Part shown: one piece after another, positions 34,507 through 46,460 of the stretch
Layout of the letters: the number at the start of each line of letters is the position of its first letter
Numbering within the stretch: position 1 is the stretch's first letter
Assembly (NCBI GenBank): GCA_963854835.1
Contig: OY978529.1
Location: forward strand, 37,940,055 to 38,004,054
DNA length: 64,000 nt
DNA from: Megamerina dolium
Taxonomy: Eukaryota; Arthropoda; Insecta; Diptera; Megamerinidae
Direction: 5' to 3'
The notes under the pieces: model-generated
What the model was told of the DNA's origin: nothing
Seen by the model: the letters and a program-made list of their open reading frames with translations, nothing else
Database searches by the model: none
Program-made: the position numbers and the translations under genes

Positions 34507-34635
34507 CTAAAAGAAATTCAAGCAATGAGAAATATTAGAAAAATATTTTTAAATCACATACAAAATAGAAGATTTTTTTATTTATTATTCTTTCTCATTT
34601 CTCTGACTGAATGACTGAATGACTGAATGACTTAC
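34507..34635 (-). other. 129-nt microintron of the DIP-type gene
   Basis: The short intron has GTAAGT at its 5' end and TTTTAG at its 3' end (minus strand). Near its donor it contains three to four tandem copies of an 8-bp unit (ACTGAATG on the plus strand, about 34605-34632). It is the only short intron in the gene and, unlike the others, carries no transposon. Confidence 0.9.
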
Positions 34636-34794
34636 CTATGTGATTTTTATTGATTGTGATTCTTGAATTGTCATCGCGTTTCCATTTGATAATTGGACGT
34701 GGACTGCCAGATGCACGACAACGTAGTGATATATTTGAACCTTCACGCACAATCACATCACTCGAACTGAGCGAATCATCGATATTTGGTGGCA
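34636..34794 (-). CDS. DIP-type gene exon: first half of Ig2
   Basis: Encodes VPPNIDDSLSSSDVIVREG followed by SLRCRASGSPRPIIKWKRDD and ending INKNHI. This is the N-terminal half of an I-set Ig domain, with the first cysteine (SLRC) and the core tryptophan (KWKRDD). The acceptor is TTTTTCCAG/TG and the donor is ATAG/GTAAGT. The split codons on both sides fit the neighbouring exons. The VPPNID linker just after Ig1 is characteristic of DIP and Lachesin-like proteins. Only 129 nt separate this exon from the next one, so together they form the compact core of a gene whose other introns are thousands of bases long. Confidence 0.94.
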
Positions 34795-35139
34795 CTGGAA
34801 AAAGAAGGAGACGAAGGTAAGGATAACGATGAAAAAGAATGCCAATAGAATCAGATATGCATTAAAAGTACATATTATAATTTTTTTTTCTTTTGCTTAT
34901 TTTATAAAATAGTGTGGAATGTTGTACTCGTACATAACGTACTACATTTTATAATGTGTATATAATAACATTAAAGACATACTCGTATGTATATTAAGGC
35001 GGATCAAATTCTTAACCGACATGCTCAAGAAAAAGTTAAAATTTGTATTAGTTCAAGTACTTCTTTTCCAGTAAGTATTAAGAAATTCATGATTTAAACT
35101 TGCCTAGTTTTTAGTTTTAACTCCCATTATAAATTGAAA

Positions 35140-35760
35140 AGTGCGTTTAGTTAAATATTGAATAGGAAAAATTAATGGGATTCGGTAATATATTTCCCTG
35201 CTCTTGAGGGCATTTTTGAGCTGCTTAAAATCTGAAGATAGGCATGCTCGGAGAAAATGATAAGTACTTTAGGGGCGATTCCTGTTCAGTTATGGGATTA
35301 TTTGTCGATTTGCAAATGTTTTTCGGTTATTTAATATGAGCGTCGCCTTAGGGTAGTCTCCCTTAGAGAGTGAAGATAGGCTGTAAGGTTGGTTATTTGA
35401 AGAAAATATTTGAAAGGAAAAGTTAATGGTAATCTGTTATACATTTCTTGTATGACAGCCCACTTGAAGAGGTGGGGACAAAGTATCAGTATGTTCGGAA
35501 ATAATATGGAGCAAGAAAATTGAATGAAAGTTGTTCATACAGTTTACTCCTCTAGAGAAGTTTTCTGATCAGTTATGATGTTATTTTTCAATTTTCAGAT
35601 ATTTTTGTGTTCATTTTCTCCCATATTTTATCTCCTGAGTGGTTACTATTAATTTTTCGTCCTCAATTCACTTATTCTCCATCTCCATCCCTTAAAGGAG
35701 CTTCCATACAAAATGTTGATTGTTCGACAATTTTTGAAAAAGATGGCACACCCTGATTTT
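35140..35760. repeat. Diffuse tandem repeats, family C, with orientation switch
   Basis: Between 35140 and about 35620 the units read in the minus orientation (GGAAAAATTAATGGGATTCG, GAGGTGGGGACAAAGTATCA). From about 35640 they read in the plus orientation (TATTAATTTTTCGTCCTCAA, CCATACAAAATGTTG). The blocks therefore meet head to head. Confidence 0.6.
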
Positions 35761-36350
35761 TAATTATAGTAAAATTCTTAATTTATAAATGTCAATCCCT
35801 GGGTTAAGCCATGAATGCGAATTTCGCAAACGTCCATCAGAAGAGGTCTGAACTCTCACACTAATTTTGAAGGATATTTTTGTGATACATCGAGAAATTC
35901 AATTATTCTAAGGCAGGTGATGCCATTGTGATATCACGCAGATATTCTCACCTCCTTATCTACACGTCGGAGGGATCCTGTCAATCAAATTATGAGGATC
36001 ACAGGACTAGAATTATAAAAGTGGGAGTGGCAGCACCTATATAACCTAAACACTTTTATTAGTATATCTCTGTCACTGTTTGCAGTATAATCTTGACATT
36101 AGATAGCAGAGCGTAGGTTCATGATGTCATTTGAGAAAAAAAAATATAAGTGTCATTGGAATCGCAGCTCCAAAATAACCTTCAAACTATTCTGGGTATA
36201 TTTTTGGAACTATTTACAGTACAAAATTAAAATTAAATACCCGAATATGGGTAAGCGATGATATTTTAGAAAACAAAAATGTAAGTGGTATTGGAGAAGC
36301 GGGAGTGGCATCTCTCATAAAACCATTTGTGAGAGATGCCACTATCTATC
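35760..36350 (+). repeat. Short decayed tandem repeat containing GGGAGTGGCA
   Basis: Two pieces resembling each other: GTGGGAGTGGCAGCACC near 36022 and GCGGGAGTGGCATCTCTC near 36300, with AATATAAGTGTCATTGGA (about 36143) and AAATGTAAGTGGTATTGGAG (about 36277) between them. Period about 130-280 bp. No gene is seen. Confidence 0.45.
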
Positions 36351-36433
36351 TAAAGATAACCTACTTTCTTGAGGTTATCTTTAGAATGAATTATTATTAT
36401 TAATGTTATTATTTTTATTACTGTTATTATGAT

Positions 36434-36436
36434 TAA

Positions 36437-36484
<48 letters not shown>
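36434..36484. repeat. (ATT)n microsatellite
   Basis: About sixteen ATT trinucleotides next to the non-LTR remnant at 36500-36890. Confidence 0.96.
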
Positions 36485-36485
<1 letters not shown>

Positions 36486-36499
36486 GGTCTTATGTTTTT

Positions 36500-36890
36500 A
36501 TCGGTGACTTTTAGGCTTTCTGTGAATTTAAGCACTGTCTGAGGTTTATTGGTCCAAAATGACAAGGGCTCCACATGACAATGATACCGAAATGGCTAAG
36601 TCTTTGTCTGCCAAGTGTGGGGTCATTCGAGTAACCTAGCTTGGATAGGTGATACCTCAGGCTACAATGGTCTGTGTAGTAACCAGATAGAATTTGTAAG
36701 TCTGTTCGGCTTAACGAAAGTCGATATTCCCTTAACTGGGATCAAGAATTTCTGCTGACCGACACTGTTAAGCCAGTGGTCGGCAAATTTCTCTTCTGTC
36801 CATTGTACGACAGCTTCGTTTGTGTGACTTTTTGTAAGTCCACAGAAGGGCTATGGGCCAACTAGTGGCATGTTGGAATGAATTATGTTA
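36500..36890 (-). pseudogene. 3' remnant of an RNase H-bearing non-LTR retrotransposon
   Basis: On the minus strand, text such as LSGYYTDHCSLRYHLSKLGY and SNDPT resembles the segment after RNase H in LOA/I/R1-type elements (LTGHC--RYHL-KLG---DPTCR). Upstream fragments include VGQQKFLIPVKG. The frame is broken by stops. An ATT trinucleotide run lies just beyond its end. It may be the same broad family as the remnant at 63 kb, but the two cover different domains and cannot be compared directly. Confidence 0.62.
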
Positions 36891-38520
36891 AAGTCTTATA
36901 TTTTATGAAGTTAATTGAATTAAACTTTATTGATGTGTGATTTAACAAATTAAACTAATAGGTTTTTTATACATAGACTTCATACAATTTTCATAACTAA
37001 TCACTTAATTATATTTGATTTATTCAAGTAAACATATACACATACTAAGCAAGTAAACAAATTCATGCTAGACAATTATTTAATTAATTAATGCCAATGA
37101 ATGATCCCAAACTAACTGAATTTACCACAAAATATTTGACCAGTTGGTATGCAAATTATTATCACACCGAATGATTTCATAAGTTTTAATTTAATTTAAT
37201 ACGATGTGATGCAAGTTAAGTCAATAAAAATCTCATTTGTAAGAGTATTAAGCCATCATTAACTATTCAAATGTCTAACAAAAGAAACAAAATTTGGTTA
37301 ACCAGCCGACAACCAGTAGTGGTTAGCCACTACTCGTGTAGGATAAAAGATAGAATTAGAGATATTGAATGAGAGAGTGAGAAAGAGATAGAAAGAGAGA
37401 GAGAGAGAGAGTAGTTATGAGCAAGAGAAACAAAGTATGAGTGTGTATATACAAATTATATGATATTTTCTATTCAAAACAATTCAAGCCAGTGAACAAA
37501 ACAAATTATGTGTAGATAGGTACGAGTATCGCCATTCAAAAATGTTATGGTTAGCTTTCATTCCTCCATTCCTCCCCACTCTCTCTCTCTCTCTCTTTCT
37601 CCCTCCCTATCACTCGTTATGGAATTGAATGTAATGAAAGTCTATATAAAATGATTATAATCCCATGTTTCAACGTTGTTTGTTTCATCTTGTTGTTGGC
37701 TTTACATTTTGAACATTTCAACAGGACGATAATGATAAAACTTATGTTCAATGTAACTACGTACAACAACTTAACTGGTCGAAAGGGAAGGAAAAGTTAT
37801 GATGAATATGAAGAAAAATGTAAATAGTGTGACGTAAACTAACAGAAATATTGTAGAAATGAAAGAAATGGGGGGGGGGGGGGGGGGTTAACAAGAAAAA
37901 GAAAAGCCACTAAGAATATAAAGAAATACAAACACTTGCTTATTTATTTGGCCAAGAGGCTAAATTACTTCTTGACTTGTTATCATGCCACTTTGAGTAC
38001 ATACCTACATACAATACAATCTTGTTATGCTCAAAATAATCATCATAGTGATGACTTTTGATGAAAGAAATTATGGTGACGCGTCACGCTTCTATAATTT
38101 GAAATACTCGTATATAGTACGATACACAAGTATGTTCAGGATGGCGTGCTTGTGGCGTTGGAGTACTAGTATGACACTTTCAAATTGAATCAACATTCAT
38201 TCATTTCATTCACATATTCATTCACTAACATACAAACCAAGCAACTAGTTTTTGTTTGTATGAAATATCAAGAAACTTTTACTTCTTCTTCTTCTTCTTG
38301 TTAGCCTCTTTGTTTTCAAGTTATTTTCATTTTGTTCTAAATCAGCGTGGCATACGTTTTTATAAGAAGAAATGAATAAAGATACTTGATTCTAATACTA
38401 TGCAAATACGATTATTCACATAATTATTCATTGCGTGAGCTTTCAAAACAAAAACATTTGAAGTATTTGAAGCTTCAGTAATATCGAATATCGAAACTAT
38501 GAAACAAAAGTTCGAAAACA
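36891..38520. other. Intronic, simple repeats only
   Basis: AT-rich. Contains GA and CT tracts (37397-37411, 37580-37596), the G18 run and a CTT run (38282-38298). Confidence 0.7.
37870..37887. repeat. 18-base G homopolymer
   Basis: An uninterrupted run of 18 guanines in AT-rich DNA; likely to be length-variable and error-prone. Confidence 0.97.
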
Positions 38521-38543
38521 TTTTTTTTTTTTTTTTTTTTTTT
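38521..38543. repeat. 23-base T homopolymer
   Basis: Uninterrupted T run bordering the family D repeat block. Confidence 0.97.
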
Positions 38544-38569
38544 GAGATAGGAGTGTTTAGTAAAAATAA

Positions 38570-40020
38570 TGTCGTAAATCAAGCTTATCAAGTTTCAATT
38601 TTCATTCGAAAATATTGTTTTGTATGGAGGTAAGCTTAATTTTTATTGAATTATGCCTATTTTCAAAATCTTGGATTCATTGGTAAATTTAAACTTATGC
38701 CCAAAATTATAACTCAATACTTTACTATTTGTATGTGAAAATTGAGAAAACATATATTCGAAAACATACTTTTTTATGCGAGGTAAGCTTAATTATAGTC
38801 CGACTACGCTTCAATTTAAAATTCTTTGTTCACTGATAAATATACATTCAAAATCCAAGTTCAATAGCTTAATATTGGTATGTACAAATTGAAACATTAT
38901 ATATTCGAAAACGCTCTTTTGTATGAGAGGTCATCATCATAATTTTTTGGCGCTACAGCTGCTTGTGAGCCTTGGCCTGCAGAATGTGGGACCTCCAAAT
39001 AACAAGGTCATTAGCGACCTCTCTCTCTCTCTCCAGTTCCTTATCCTAAGTTTACTCATGTCTTCTTTTAGTTCGTCGGTCCATCTTGAGTTTGGTTTTC
39101 CTCTTGCTCTAGCGTTGAACGCCTTGGCTTCCACAGTATTGGCTTCGCAGTATTCATTCTCGTTACGCGTCTAAGCGATCTTAGTCGCTTTGCTTTGATG
39201 AAGCGAATAAAATTTTCGTCGTTTATAAGTTGTTCCAGTTCATCGTTCCACCTTATACGCAACTCACCTTCATCCTTGACTGCTCCGAAGATTTTCCTCA
39301 ACACTTCTTTTTCGAAGATTTGCAGCTTGGCTGTAGATTTTTAAAGTAACGTCCATGATTCTGCTCCATAGCATAAGACTGGCCGAATTATGGTTTTGTA
39401 CAGAACCTGCTTAGTAGGTGTCCCGTTCTTTTTGCATCACTTACTTCGTCAATGGCACATCACAGCATTAGGTTGAAGATTGTGGATGAGATGTTGATGA
39501 GATTGTATGAGAGGCAGGTCTGATTTTTATCGGATCGTATTAATTCTCAAAATTAGTAATTCGTCGTTGAAAATATTATTATTCATAGAATTTTAGCTCA
39601 GCAACTATGTATTGACGTGTGCAAAATCTACAAATATGCATTCGAAATTGTATTTTTGTATGGTAGGTAGTAGGGCTGATTTTTATGCGATCACAGTCAT
39701 TCTCAAAACTATCAATTCATCGGTAGAACTTATCTTATGCACTTATGCTTTGGCTCTTTAACGTTATATTTACGTGTGAAAATCCGAAAATTAGTATTCG
39801 AAAACATATTTTTGTATGGAAGGTGTGTTTTTTATCTCATCCCGCTGATCCTCAAATCCGATTGTGCGTTGTCCAAAATAATTGTATGCGCTGAGTTTTA
39901 GCTCACTACCTTAATTTTTTTATGTGCAAAATCCGAAAATGTATATTCGAAAATATAACTGTTGTATGGGAAGTATCCGTGGTTTTCATTACATTGTGCC
40001 TATATTTGAAAGGTTTTGTT
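38570..40020 (+). repeat. Diffuse tandem repeats, family D (interrupted by retroelement fragment)
   Basis: Units recognisable by TATTCGAAAACATACTTTTT, TGTATGGGAGGTA-like and CTCAATACTTT(A) text recur at about 38600, 38755, 38905, 39650, 39795 and 39945. A minus-strand RTE-like fragment (38925-39540) interrupts the series. No open frame is conserved between units. Confidence 0.65.
38925..39540 (-). pseudogene. Second RTE-like non-LTR lineage, decayed 3' fragment
   Basis: On the minus strand, LRKIFGAVKDEGELRIRWND and later RARGKPNSRWTDELKEDMSK match the C-terminal layout of RTE-type reverse transcriptases (LRKIFGP, GExRIRxN, RGRPxxRWxD). The sequence differs from the RTE family elsewhere in this window, and the tail consists of ATG repeats (about 38931-38942) instead of TAAG. 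It is therefore a different family. Stops and frameshifts abound. It interrupts a block of diffuse repeats. Confidence 0.78.
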
Positions 40021-41587
40021 CTTTAATATGAAAAAATGTTATGAAACTATTTCATACCTATTTCCTATTTGTGTGATTAGTAGTAAATTGGCGTAGTGGT
40101 AGGATGTAGAAATGTTTACGTAATTATAAAATTATCACTAAAGAGCCTAAAATAATTTACGCGTTACGTCCAATTTTCACATCACACTGCCTATTTGGTC
40201 CCTTTCTCCCTCTTTCTCCCTGTCTGTCTCTTAGTTTTTCCTTTACAAAATTGCAATTTGAATTTAAATTTAAAATTTTCGCTTTGGTGATTTCAATACC
40301 ATCATAGTTGGTTGTATGCAGTAACAGTAGGCGCATTATAATTATTACAAATTCATGCTTTAGGTAAAATTGACAAAAAGTAAAATAATATTTTGCCAAA
40401 TATTAATTTGTTTTAGTCGATTTTGATATTCGAAATATTATATTTGTTATATAAAATTTTCTTAAATTTTGGAACCACATATTTTCTTTCAAGAATGTAC
40501 TTATTTTGATAGATCCAGAACACATTTCGTAAGTTTAATCTAGAATATAGAAGAAAAATATAATAATATTAATTCAGAAACTAAAATTAACATCTCCAAA
40601 TGAGCCTAAACAGAAAACTGACTAATGCACACATCCATCATAATGTCATTTCAAACCGAACTTCTCTCATGAGTTTTCACTGTAGTCTTGTATGTACTGT
40701 TGCTTGTTGTTCTGTCATGTCCGTATTCCGTTTCAAATTATTATTATTATTATTTATTATTATTTATTATGCTGCCATATACAAATTGTTTGTCGGCATA
40801 TTGGTGGTATTCTACCGTATGAAAAGTACGAGTATGAGACAGACTGGCCTCGTTGATAGAATAATATGTTCGGGTATATTTGTTAATAATGATAGCCTAA
40901 CCTGCTAGCTTGCGTATAACTTTAATTGTACTCTTGTGTTATTGTTGTGAATGTAGAAACTTGTGGTTATCATTGTTGTTTTTGATATTGTTCAGATAAA
41001 ATATATAGTATATGTAAAGTTGTATTAGTGTAATTTATATTAGGCAATTGGCAAGTTCATTTTGATGAAATTTTGTGGTTGTTGGAGTCATTTAATAATT
41101 GTTGTTGTTGTGTTTGTATTTATTAAATTTCAATATTAATATACAAATAATTAGGGCAAAATATTGTATATGATGAATTTTAGTTAATTCGAAAGGAGGA
41201 ATAAAAGTGCTCGCCTTGGTTCAGAAGTAATGTTCTAATCACAAAATGCTGCCATGAATTAAATCCGAGTAGGTCATTTTGATAGAGGTGTTGCGTAATC
41301 TTGAGGATGAAAAAAAATAATACAAAATTCAATAGCTTGACTACTAAATATTGAATTTCTGGGCTCTCGATTAAAATCCTTGATTGATCAACTTATTATG
41401 GTTTTTTAAGAAAAACAAGATTTTGATATTTCGAGACGATTTACATTCTAAGTATACACCTACACAATTTCAGGGTTATTGTCTGGTGGCCAAATGATTC
41501 GAACTCAGGTTGAAAGACCTAGACCCATATAGTGAAATTTTAAAATCTTTTTGCATTCTTAGGACACCATTTTTTTTTAGTGGCCAT
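40021..41587. other. Intronic, no gene recognised
   Basis: AT-rich with a TTA run near 40740. A weak tRNA-like stretch lies at 41212. No gene is seen. Confidence 0.65.
41212..41275 (+). repeat. Possible decayed tRNA-like SINE head
   Basis: CTTGGTTCAGAAGTAATG followed about 30 bases later by GAATTAAATCCGAG vaguely fits A and B boxes. Weak; included only because two better copies with similar heads exist in the window. Confidence 0.3.
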
Positions 41588-42257
41588 ATTAAGAGTTTCA
41601 GCGTCTTGGGCAGCACGTCACTGTTGATAACTACGCTTTTGAAGTAGTCAAGGACTTTATTTATCTTGGAATCAGCATTAACACCAGTAGTGACATCAGC
41701 CTGGAGATATTGCGAAGGATCACTCATGCTAAAAGGTGATACTTTGAGCTAAGTAAGCTATTAAGAAGTCGGGCCCTCTCTCGAACAACAAAAACCACAC
41801 CCTATAAGTCTCTCAACATGCCTGTCCTTACATATGGCGCCGAAGCTTGCACAATTTCCACCTCGAATGAGAGAACACTTAGAGTTTTTGAGAGAGAAAA
41901 GTCCTAAGCAAGATCATTTACCTATTTGTGTTGGCGGCTAATTTCGAATACCCATGAGCTGTATGTGCTGTGTGCCGACACCGACTTAGTAAAGCGCATT
42001 AAAGTTCAAAGGCTGTGCTGGCTACGTCATATCAATCGAATGGAGGAACACGCTCCGGCGAAGAAGGTGTTATATTCGGAACCCTCTGCTGGATGACGCA
42101 GAAGAGAAGAGCTAACCTCCGGTGGAAAGATCAAGTACTGGAGAACTTGTTAGTGCTTGGAATTTCTAACTGGCGCCAACTAGCGAAGAAAAGAGCTGGC
42201 TGGCGAAGCATGCTTGATTTAGCCTAAATCGATTTTCCGTTGTAATGGCCACATAAA
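41588..42257 (+). pseudogene. Decayed RTE copy, 3' fragment
   Basis: The plus strand matches the last 660 bases of the intact RTE: LGQHVTVDNYAFEVVKDF, LTYGAEACTISTSNERTLRV, then HVERMEEHAPAKK-like and RANLRWKDQVLENL text near 42120, ending in the conserved 3' UTR and a short A-rich tail. Several frameshifts (for example near 41905 and 42090) break the frame. No clear target duplication is visible. Confidence 0.87.
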
Positions 42258-45200
42258 AAGAAGCAGAATATGAAGTTTGGAATTTTTCGCCTGAGTGGTT
42301 TTAGAATAAGTCGAAAAAAGGGTTAACACTTATATTGGAGCGAAATATGTTGTTTGCGAGGAATGATTTTATTAAATTCTTTAACCCATTAGCTCAGTCA
42401 CAATAGCGTAAATTTCACCCCTTTTTTGGAAAGTCTGAATAAAATGGCATTTGGGAAGTTGCTCTGGGGTTAACGTGTTTTAGAAGTCACTCAGACAGGC
42501 TTGGAAATGAAATCCATTACATTTTCTAAGTATGCTTTACATGGAATACTCGCACAAATATCGATATTCTTGCGATATTCAGCTCATTTTGAAATGGTCC
42601 AAAATTATGGTGTGTGGAAGTTCGGTCCATTAATGGAGTTTAATATCTATTCGTTTAATGAGGGCTTTCAATGTATTTCTGAGTCTTATCCCTACCGATC
42701 AGCACTTTAAAAATATTTCCATAAAATGGACTGCTAAGAAGATGAACGAGGTCGGTAACATATTAATCTACACTCTTATTTAAAATTCAATGGATGTCAG
42801 TCCCAAGTTCTATCATTTGGGGAGTTAACGCGGCCTGAGTTGCATATCGCGCAGTGGTGTAACGTTGCTGATGAATTCTTCGACATTCTGGCAGCAATGA
42901 AAATTTCTAACGCATTGATTTTAATGAATCTCTTTTGGCAAGAGTCGAATTTTTATCAATTATCAAATAAATAGAATAGCATTGGCACGAGCAGCCAATA
43001 GTTCAGAAATTAGAGGAAGAAAGTAAAAGGTTGAGGATATGTCGCTCTTGTACCGCGAACCCTAAAATATATTTAATACTCCAATTATAGTGCATCAAGG
43101 TTATCTATTGTGAATTTAAATTATGAATAGTAACCTTATCATAGCACTCATATCAAATATGACAGTGATTGTATTTAACATACATTTTATAGCAAAATAT
43201 TCTTAAGTTAATTTTCATGGTATTTTGTTCATTTTTATATGGCTTTGATTATTCGCTTTTTGATGCAACAACATAGGTCATAAAATATTTATGGCAATAT
43301 GCATGTACGATACAATGGATATAAGGACCAATTGAAGATAGATGGGGTAGGTAGTGAAACCGCATAATGCAATTACCAAATTGGAAATGATTTCATTGGT
43401 TTCAATTTAATTTTTATACTTGTTTTGTATTATTTCTATATACGAGTAGTTGTATAATAAACCACTACTCATTCATATTTATGTATTTAAATTATTCATG
43501 TATGTATTATTATTCATATATGTTACATACTCCTACTTAAATATTTTTGTTCTTTTTCTGTATGCTATAAAATAATGAAAATGAAACTCAAAAACAAAAT
43601 CCAAATAACATAATTGTAGACAGTACGAGTTATTGAAGACCACAATTTTAACAGTTTTTATTTTTGTATGTACATACGTATATCGACTACATATTAAATT
43701 TATTAATATGCATTAATCTCTCTTGTTGTCGTTGTTGTTGTGTAACATTGTAATTTAATGCAATTTATATCGGCGCCCTTATGGTTAAAATCTGTTGGCA
43801 AATTCGCCCAATGTTAATATTACAATATGATCAATTATATCAATGGATACCTAGTTATATACAAATTAATTTATTTGACCAGAATATATGATTTAATCTT
43901 CATCATCATCATCATCGCCATTGAACACATAAACACATATATACAATTGTTGCTATGGTGCATGTATTGATGATGTACATCATATATACATATGTGCATT
44001 AGGGGGTTTCGATAAAAAAAAGTTTCTACCTTCTATGCCTAGGTAAAAACTTTTCGGATTTTTTTTTACCTTCTCCGGGAAAAAAAATTCGAACGGGAAT
44101 ATAAATTCCCCAAAAGGGAAATTTTTTCTTTTGATCATATATACTTTTCTCTTAGAATCCGCAAGAAAAAAAATGATAAAATCAAGCTATTTCAAGCTAT
44201 TTCAAGCTATTTCTTTAAGGGAAAACTTCAACCAATTTTGACATTCTTGAATTCAAAAGAAGCTCCACTTCTTCTGCTGTCTACTTTTACGAACCGGAAC
44301 AGAAAATAATATGTTTAGAGAATTTCTTTTTTGCTGTACGGTGAATCGTGTTTTCTTTAAATTTTCTACTAGAAATTAATTCTGCTGATGATTAATGACT
44401 TGTTGAAAATACTGAATTTTTACTGAGTTTTTACTGAATTAATAATAATTATAAGTCATAAAAATTGTCCATAAAACATATATTTGAAATCAAAACAAAA
44501 AGTCGCGACACAGCAATCCTAAGCGTAATTTTTTTAGACGATTTATTGCTGATCTTTATAGCAGCTCCTACATAGGTTATGTTATGCTTATTTAAAATAG
44601 ATATTCACATATACATATAGCAATTTATACAAGAGCTGAAGATATATGTATGTATTGTACAAGAAATATGGTGTTTGGGGATTAACTATCAGACCTCTTT
44701 ATCAGCATTTGACTTTGACACATCACGACTATAGAACTATTGATTGTAAAAAATTCAGTTGAAGTAATTGACCAAAAAAATTACTTAAAAAAAAAGAAAT
44801 TAAAATAAATATCATTAAAAAAAATAATAAAAGGAAATAATATTTTGTAATTTTATTAGGAATATCGTCTAGAGCTGTGAACATAAAGTTAGCTGTGTAT
44901 GTTCAAATTATCTTATCAAAAGTAAGAACCAAGCAATCGTTCAGTCACAGGTTTGAGTGGCAATAATTGTTGTGATCGATCCATTAATGAAACAAATTGA
45001 CAAAATTCTTAAAGAACCTCCCTATGACCTGCTAGAAGAATTATTGAGACTTTGTCGCAACTTGAGTTGATTTCAGAAAAATTTTTAGTCGGCCAGGAAC
45101 TATTACAAGGAACAACCCTTCAATGCAAATATTCGATGAAATTTATAGAAAAGCTTGGCAAGATATGTCAAAAGATGTCAAAGTAAGGAGCTTCGATATT

Positions 45201-46129
45201 TAGGTAGCATATAAATTGATGGACAAAATTGAATGGATCGTGTTTCCACGTAAGATTCACCACTGAAATACCAATGAAATTGAAGCAAATAAAAACGTTT
45301 CAAACGTTCTCATTAAAAATGTTGGATACTAAAAAAATCTCCTAGGCATGAGTGAGCCATTAATTGGAAGTCAAAATTTATTCAACATTGAATGAGTTTC
45401 AACAAAAAATTTAGTATTCAAACGGAAAAAGTTCCATGTTAGTGAAGTTCCTTTAAAAAGGATCACATATATATGACAGTTTGGTGCCAAATAGATCGTG
45501 TCATCGATGCCAGATAATGCTACTCACAAGCAACGGTAAAACCAAGAATAAAGTCGAAGAAAGTGAGGAATTGGGTATGTCGTAAATAGAATTCGAAGAG
45601 CTTCGTATATTATATTTGTAATGAGTTCTTCTGATTCGTCTAAGTGTGAAATTTTGCACTCTACTGTGAATAATTAGCGCAACTGAACTAAGGGATCGAG
45701 AAAAGACGACTAAAATTGATTAGCAGAAACTGTATTGTATTTTAGGACGACAACTCTAAATCATGTCCACATTTTTCAGGACATCACCAGATGTTAAGGC
45801 TTTTGTTGAGGAGTTTTGGTGCTTCTTATCTCCGTTGTTGACATCACGTTATACATAAAAAGAAAAAACTGGTTATGGTGTCCTTAATGAAAAAGGCCCC
45901 AATATTTTTCTCCAAGTCAATATCATATTGTTGTTAAGTGCAATTGAAAAATACATAAAAAATTATGTAATAAATATAAGTATATGGAGAAGTAGGGATA
46001 TAAAAGGAAATTGTGGCATATGAATAAATGTAATCACATTACATACATTTTTACACACTTACACTGTCTTATATAAGCAAATAAAGCGATTAATTAGTTA
46101 AAAGGATTCACAAAAAAAAAAAATAATAA
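42258..46129. other. Intronic, no gene recognised
   Basis: Nearly 4 kb without recognisable genes. Fragments at 45000-45600 look somewhat less AT-rich and could be a very old transposon, but I could not match them to any family. See the finding on 44000-44140. Confidence 0.6.
44183..44214. repeat. Three tandem copies of a 10-bp unit
   Basis: AAGCTATTTC repeated three times in direct tandem. No function is evident. Confidence 0.9.
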
Positions 46130-46460
46130 ATAAAGAAATATGTGGCACCTATGATTGGATGAAAACTACGCCTACCTGTTATCGAGCTGAAACTTGATTT
46201 ATGTTTATATTATTATCAACACATTTATGGACTTTAAAATAATCATAATCGTGAGAAAATTACGCCTATCAGCCATACAAATGTATGCATTTTCAACTTA
46301 TTTTCAAGAACTTATATACACAAATATAAATTTATCAATCTGAAATTAGGTGTACATTGATATTTTTACGAATATATTCAGAGGAGAATGGTTGTAGTCG
46401 GTTGATAATTACTTCTACCCTCCATTTAAAAGTATCTTTTTGAGCGTATTTTTTTAGAAT
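46130..46460 (-). repeat. Diffuse repeats, family D (inverted)
   Basis: Reverse-oriented decayed units, recognisable by TGGATGAAAACTACGCCTAC and GAGAAAATTACGCCTATCAG followed by CCATACAAATG. Two units can be made out. Confidence 0.5.
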
